Assembly: GCA_937127195.1 (NCBI GenBank) | Contig: CAKZLT010000225.1 | Span: 1 to 8,959 of the forward strand | Length of the DNA stretch: 8,959 bases | Direction of reading: 5' to 3' | From: an uncultured Saprospiraceae bacterium | GTDB lineage: Bacteria; Bacteroidota; Bacteroidia; Chitinophagales; Saprospiraceae | Shown: positions 6,857-8,959 of the stretch, one piece after another | How the letters are laid out: each line of letters begins with the position of its first letter | Position numbering within the stretch: the first letter of the stretch is position 1 | Translations under genes and position numbers: made by a program | The notes under the pieces: generated by a model | The model's input: only the letters and a program-made list of their open reading frames with translations | Told to the model about the DNA's origin: nothing | Databases searched by the model: none

Positions 6857-6911
6857 GAATAGGCTACCGCTGTTAATCGCCTCAAAAGCATAAAACAGCG
6901 GTAGCTTATTC
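6857..6911. terminator. 18-bp hairpin between convergent genes
   Basis: GAATAGGCTACCGCTGTT (6857-6874) pairs with AACAGCGGTAGCTTATTC (6894-6911). Seventeen positions are Watson-Crick and one is a G-U wobble on the plus-strand RNA. The loop is 19 bases. It fills the gap between the stop of the plus-strand vWA gene (6839) and the stop of the minus-strand gene (6926). Neither side has a long T run, so it is a strong but not classical terminator and may shield both transcripts. Confidence 0.7.
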
Positions 6912-6925
6912 ACTCATAAACTCAC

Positions 6926-7438
6926 TTATTCTTCGCCTTCAATATATATTTTCAATTTGTCAACCACATCGCGATTACAAGTTCTTGAAGTATTATCGTT
7001 GAGTACTTTTAGTAAAAATTCTAAGATGCGATTTTCGTTATCTTCTATTTCTGAATTGTGTTGAAAGAAAAAACGATTAGATTGTTTGGTCACATTATCA
7101 AAATAACTTACATCGACTCTAAGACTCGATTCTAAGTCAAGATTATTGTTCTGTGGCTTGAAGTTAACAATGTCAATCTCTTGCAAAACGGCTTTGAATT
7201 GTTCAAAATAGTAAGTGTCAGATATGTTTTCTTTGCGTTGTATTGGCGCGCAATCTGAGTTGACAAAAGCAAAATTACTGTTTTCTTCATTTGATGTGAT
7301 ACTCAGATTATACCTAATATCATCTTGATACTTGAACATAAAATTCATTGTAAAACCTTCCGTTGTGTTTTGATTGTTTTGGGCAAAGGTATTTATTGAA
7401 AAAAGTAGGCTAAAAATGATTAATACTGTTGGTTTCAT
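6926..7438 (-). CDS. Small secreted protein, unknown family
   Basis: A 170-residue protein with a clear signal peptide, MKPTVLIIFSLLFSINTFAQ, likely cleaved after FAQ (about residue 20). The mature part is polar and Asn-rich, with alternating beta-like segments (FTMNFMFKYQDD, RYNLSITSN, SSLRVDVSYFDN) and an end helix (NRILEFLLKVLND). Two cysteines (63 and 154) could form a disulfide. I do not recognise a named domain. It is likely a periplasmic or surface protein. It is a single gene converging on the vWA gene, with the shared hairpin after its stop. The ATG at 7438 starts the signal peptide directly and is the only sensible start. Confidence 0.72.
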   Translation of the reverse strand: MKPTVLIIFSLLFSINTFAQNNQNTTEGFTMNFMFKYQDDIRYNLSITSNEENSNFAFVNSDCAPIQRKENISDTYYFEQFKAVLQEIDIVNFKPQNNNLDLESSLRVDVSYFDNVTKQSNRFFFQHNSEIEDNENRILEFLLKVLNDNTSRTCNRDVVDKLKIYIEGEE

Positions 7439-7504
7439 AGAGTTTATTTTTATAAAAAATGACTTCTATTATTGAAACGTATAAAAGCACTTGAAAGTTA
7501 TTTT

Positions 7505-7686
7505 TTAATCTTCTCCTTTCCTAAAAAAAGCATATAAAATAACAAGGTCTATTCCAATAAAAATTCCATAAATATAAATGTTGTTAACTTCTGTTCGCGC
7601 ATATATGGACGATTATGATTGAAATAATCATCTGTTGTCATGCGGGCATGGGTATCAGTTTTTAACCGAGATAAGTATAATATTGC
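7505..7686 (-). pseudogene. Relic of the C-terminal end of a membrane protein, frameshifted
   Basis: There is no intact ORF here, but two overlapping minus-strand open stretches look like one decayed protein. The first (7686 down to 7549) carries RMTTDDYFNHNRPYMREQ. The second (7612 down to 7505, stop TAA) carries a hydrophobic helix IYIYGIFIGIDLVILYAFF and the basic-acidic end RKGED. A one-base indel near 7583-7590 would join them as ...MREQKLNNIYIYGIF.... Neither part has a convincing start. An earlier hydrophobic stretch in a third frame (about 7655-7753, with FLQVFPLLALLADI) may belong to the same relic. I do not recognise the family. Confidence 0.4.
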
Positions 7687-7771
7687 TTATGTCGGCTAGA
7701 AGCGCGAGCAGAGGAAAGACTTGTAAGAAATAATAGGCGTAACCCAAATAATATTATTTTTTTCTTTTTTT

Positions 7772-7846
7772 TTATTGAAAATACAAACCCGCTTTCAAAC
7801 CATAATTCCAATAAGAATGATTAAGCGCGACTTCACTAAAAAAAAA
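7772..7846 (-). pseudogene. Possible C-terminal remnant of an outer-membrane barrel protein
   Basis: Directly after the TAG stop of the 7847-8224 gene, and in the same frame, the minus strand reads three Phe and then 21 codons ending WNYGLKAGLYFQ and TAA. Alternating aromatic and small residues and a closing ...GLYFQ resemble the last strand of Bacteroidota outer-membrane beta-barrels. No upstream part of such a gene is present, and the junction is a run of nine A (7838-7846 on plus). It is either the debris of a deletion or chance, as only about 20 residues are available. Confidence 0.3.
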
Positions 7847-8224
7847 CTACTCTCTTTTCATAATTTCAATCAAAGTGCCACTTTTTAATCGACTCTTGCG
7901 TATCATTTTATCTTCATTTTTTACTAAAAAAAGAATAGGAAACAAACGATGTTCACCTTCTAAAAATAAGGTGTCATTTGAAATATGCCACTTTCCTATT
8001 AACGGCTTCGAAGTAGAACAAGATTGATAAGTGAATGCGACTTCACTATCAAATGTAATTCGAGAACTCCCAACTACTCCATAGTTTAAGAGTTTATATT
8101 TTAGAAGTTCTAGTTTAGAAGGCGAAGCTTTGAAGGCACTTCCAGCTAAATGAATAGTAATTTTTTTTGGATAAAAACTCCAACAAACTAAGAGAATAAA
8201 CAAAAGGAGAAATGTTTTTTTCAT
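7847..8224 (-). CDS. Small exported protein, unknown family
   Basis: A 125-residue protein with a strong N-terminal hydrophobic segment (MKKTFLLLFILLVCWSF). Cys14 is in LLVC, which is not a good lipobox because of Val at -1, so a signal peptide or membrane anchor is as likely as a lipoprotein. The mature part holds beta-like segments, among them SRITFDSEVAFTYQSC, then GKWHISNDTLFLEGE (77-91). The 'Y-x-S-C ... G-K-W-x-I-S-x-D-T-L-x-L' pattern is common in small lipocalin- or NlpE-like periplasmic proteins of Bacteroidota, but I cannot place it in a named family. It lies 40 bases downstream of the small ORF that follows glnS, so it may be the last gene of that transcript. The ATG at 8224 starts the signal segment. 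Confidence 0.68.
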   Translation of the reverse strand: MKKTFLLLFILLVCWSFYPKKITIHLAGSAFKASPSKLELLKYKLLNYGVVGSSRITFDSEVAFTYQSCSTSKPLIGKWHISNDTLFLEGEHRLFPILFLVKNEDKMIRKSRLKSGTLIEIMKRE

Positions 8225-8264
8225 GGTTATTTTATTAAGGATTGTAGCTTTGAAAGTATTCTTT

Positions 8265-8522
8265 TTATTGTAAATCCTGATAAGAATTTGTTTCTAATTT
8301 GAGTTGACTTCCTTCAAATAAATAATAATCATAATGAATTACATCTTTTTTTTGGAGTAGTCCTTGTAAAAAATCGCCTAAATATTTTTTAGTAAATGAA
8401 GATTTATAAGTATCAGAAAAAAAATAAATGTACAAATTTTTTGATAACTTTGTAGAATGAGAATTGTGAAATATACAAAAACAATAGAGGATAAAATGCA
8501 ATTTTTTTTCATCTACTTTCAT
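8265..8522 (-). CDS. Small hypothetical ORF with an uncertain or shifted frame
   Basis: An 85-codon ORF starting two bases after the glnS stop, so translation could be coupled. Its N-terminus (MKVDEKKLHFILYCFCIFHN) is odd for a short protein. In another frame an ATG at 8512 opens 44 codons beginning MKKNCILSSIVFVYFTILIL, a far better signal anchor, and ends at 8378. The two frames would join at a run of eight T (minus strand, 8417-8424) if one base were gained or lost, giving an exported protein of about 82 residues that ends YYLFEGSQL...YQDLQ. So this is either a real cytosolic ORF, a frameshifted exported protein, or a sequencing slip. No family is recognised. Confidence 0.45.
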   Translation of the reverse strand: MKVDEKKLHFILYCFCIFHNSHSTKLSKNLYIYFFSDTYKSSFTKKYLGDFLQGLLQKKDVIHYDYYLFEGSQLKLETNSYQDLQ

Positions 8523-8524
8523 AA

Positions 8525-8959
8525 TTATTTTTTATTTTTCCATTTACTTTTAAGAGAAACTATTCTATTTAAATGTCCATCTTTATCTTTACAAAAATAA
8601 CCTAATCTTTCTAATTGAAATCTTTCTGGTAAAGATCCTTTTTCTATTTTTGCGTTTTTTATAGAAACTGAATTATTATTAAAAAAGTTTCTAACTAATT
8701 TATTTTCTCCAATTAATAAATTATCATATAATCTAACTTCTACATCATCACAATTATCATCATTTACCCAATGTATAGTTCCTTTAGGTTTTACTCCTGA
8801 TGAATCTTCTCCTGATTTAGAATTTTCTACGACTTCACATAACACCTCAGAAACAATTCCAGACTCGTCCAGATTATATCCTGTAACTAAAACAATATAT
8901 CCATATTTAAGTCTAATATATCTACCAGGAACCATCCTTTTATATTTACTGTTAGCTTC
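8525..8959 (-). CDS. glnS: Glutaminyl-tRNA synthetase, C-terminal part (5' end outside window)
   Basis: The frame is open to the right edge (E-A-N-S-K-Y-K-R before the Met at 8935), so the ATG at 8933-8935 is internal and the gene starts outside. The visible 144 residues match the anticodon-binding beta-barrels of GlnRS, the cytosolic enzyme that charges tRNA-Gln. Signatures: VPGRYIRLKYGYIV, the KPKGTIHWV strand near the middle, EVRLYDNLL, RFQLERLGYFCKDKDG and the closing R-x-V-S-L-K-S-K-W. The catalytic Rossmann domain with HIGH and KMSKS lies beyond the window. GlnRS in bacteria is patchy, and its presence here implies direct Gln-tRNA charging rather than only the Glu-tRNA amidotransferase route. 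The base composition is clearly lower in GC than the left part of the window. The small ORF at 8522 follows within two bases. Confidence 0.93.
   Translation of the reverse strand, partial: EANSKYKRMVPGRYIRLKYGYIVLVTGYNLDESGIVSEVLCEVVENSKSGEDSSGVKPKGTIHWVNDDNCDDVEVRLYDNLLIGENKLVRNFFNNNSVSIKNAKIEKGSLPERFQLERLGYFCKDKDGHLNRIVSLKSKWKNKK

Larger units (their letters stand above)
7439..7846. other. 408-bp stretch with no intact gene
   Basis: This is the longest gene-free gap in the window. It contains the frameshifted membrane-protein relic at 7505-7686 and, next to the 8225-side gene, a short open stretch ending in TAA at 7772 that looks like an outer-membrane barrel tail. Between them (about 7745-7780) lies a T-rich tract that includes AATAATATTATT and runs of T. 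No tRNA, terminal inverted repeats or strong terminator were seen. No promoter for the 6926-7438 gene could be picked with confidence. Confidence 0.6.

Noticed and set aside
7611..7629. GATTAT...ATAATC inverted repeat as an operator
   Set aside because: Six A/T-rich pairs in a region that appears to be coding relic, with no second copy or promoter nearby.

Overview
The window looks like chromosomal DNA of a low-GC member of the Bacteroidota. The support is a Bacteroidota-style dihydroorotase-like protein, DUF4199 and DUF2141 family members, secreted proteins whose signal peptides end in ...AQ, A-rich leaders instead of clear Shine-Dalgarno sites, and a glutaminyl-tRNA synthetase. No CRISPR array, tRNA or rRNA was seen, and no promoter matched the TTTG / TAnnTTTG consensus convincingly.

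Left part (1-1950, plus strand): the 3' part of a dihydroorotase homologue that appears to have lost its catalytic residues, then a four-helix DUF4199 membrane protein, closed by a strong hairpin terminator. Next (1970-2760) is a broken DUF2141 gene on the minus strand. A 163-bp element with 15-bp perfect terminal inverted repeats has split it. Removing the element plus one copy of a 3-bp duplication restores a 140-codon reading frame. A second element, a long imperfect palindrome between 11-bp direct repeats, sits just upstream of the gene's start.

Middle part (2850-4757, minus strand): a seven-helix DUF2306-like membrane protein, and upstream of it an overlapping pair made of a HipA-like kinase with intact catalytic residues and a DUF3037 protein. 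Divergent from the kinase is a 615-residue secreted protein (4992-6839, plus). It has three repeated carboxypeptidase-regulatory/Cna-B-like beta-sandwich units and a C-terminal von Willebrand A-like domain with a D-x-T-x-S metal site. A hairpin separates it from a convergent small secreted protein (6926-7438, minus).

Right part (7439-8959): a 408-bp stretch with no intact gene but with apparent coding relics on the minus strand. These are a frameshifted C-terminal membrane segment and the last residues of what may be an outer-membrane barrel protein. Upstream of it on the minus strand lie a small exported protein, a small hypothetical ORF with two competing frames, and the C-terminal anticodon-binding part of glnS, which runs off the right edge.

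The best-supported unusual points are the precisely reconstructable insertion in the DUF2141 gene, the apparently non-catalytic dihydroorotase, the HipA-like kinase/DUF3037 pair without a HipB partner, and the sandwich-repeat/vWA protein. I do not see an unambiguous new multi-gene system. The kinase/DUF3037 pair is the closest candidate.
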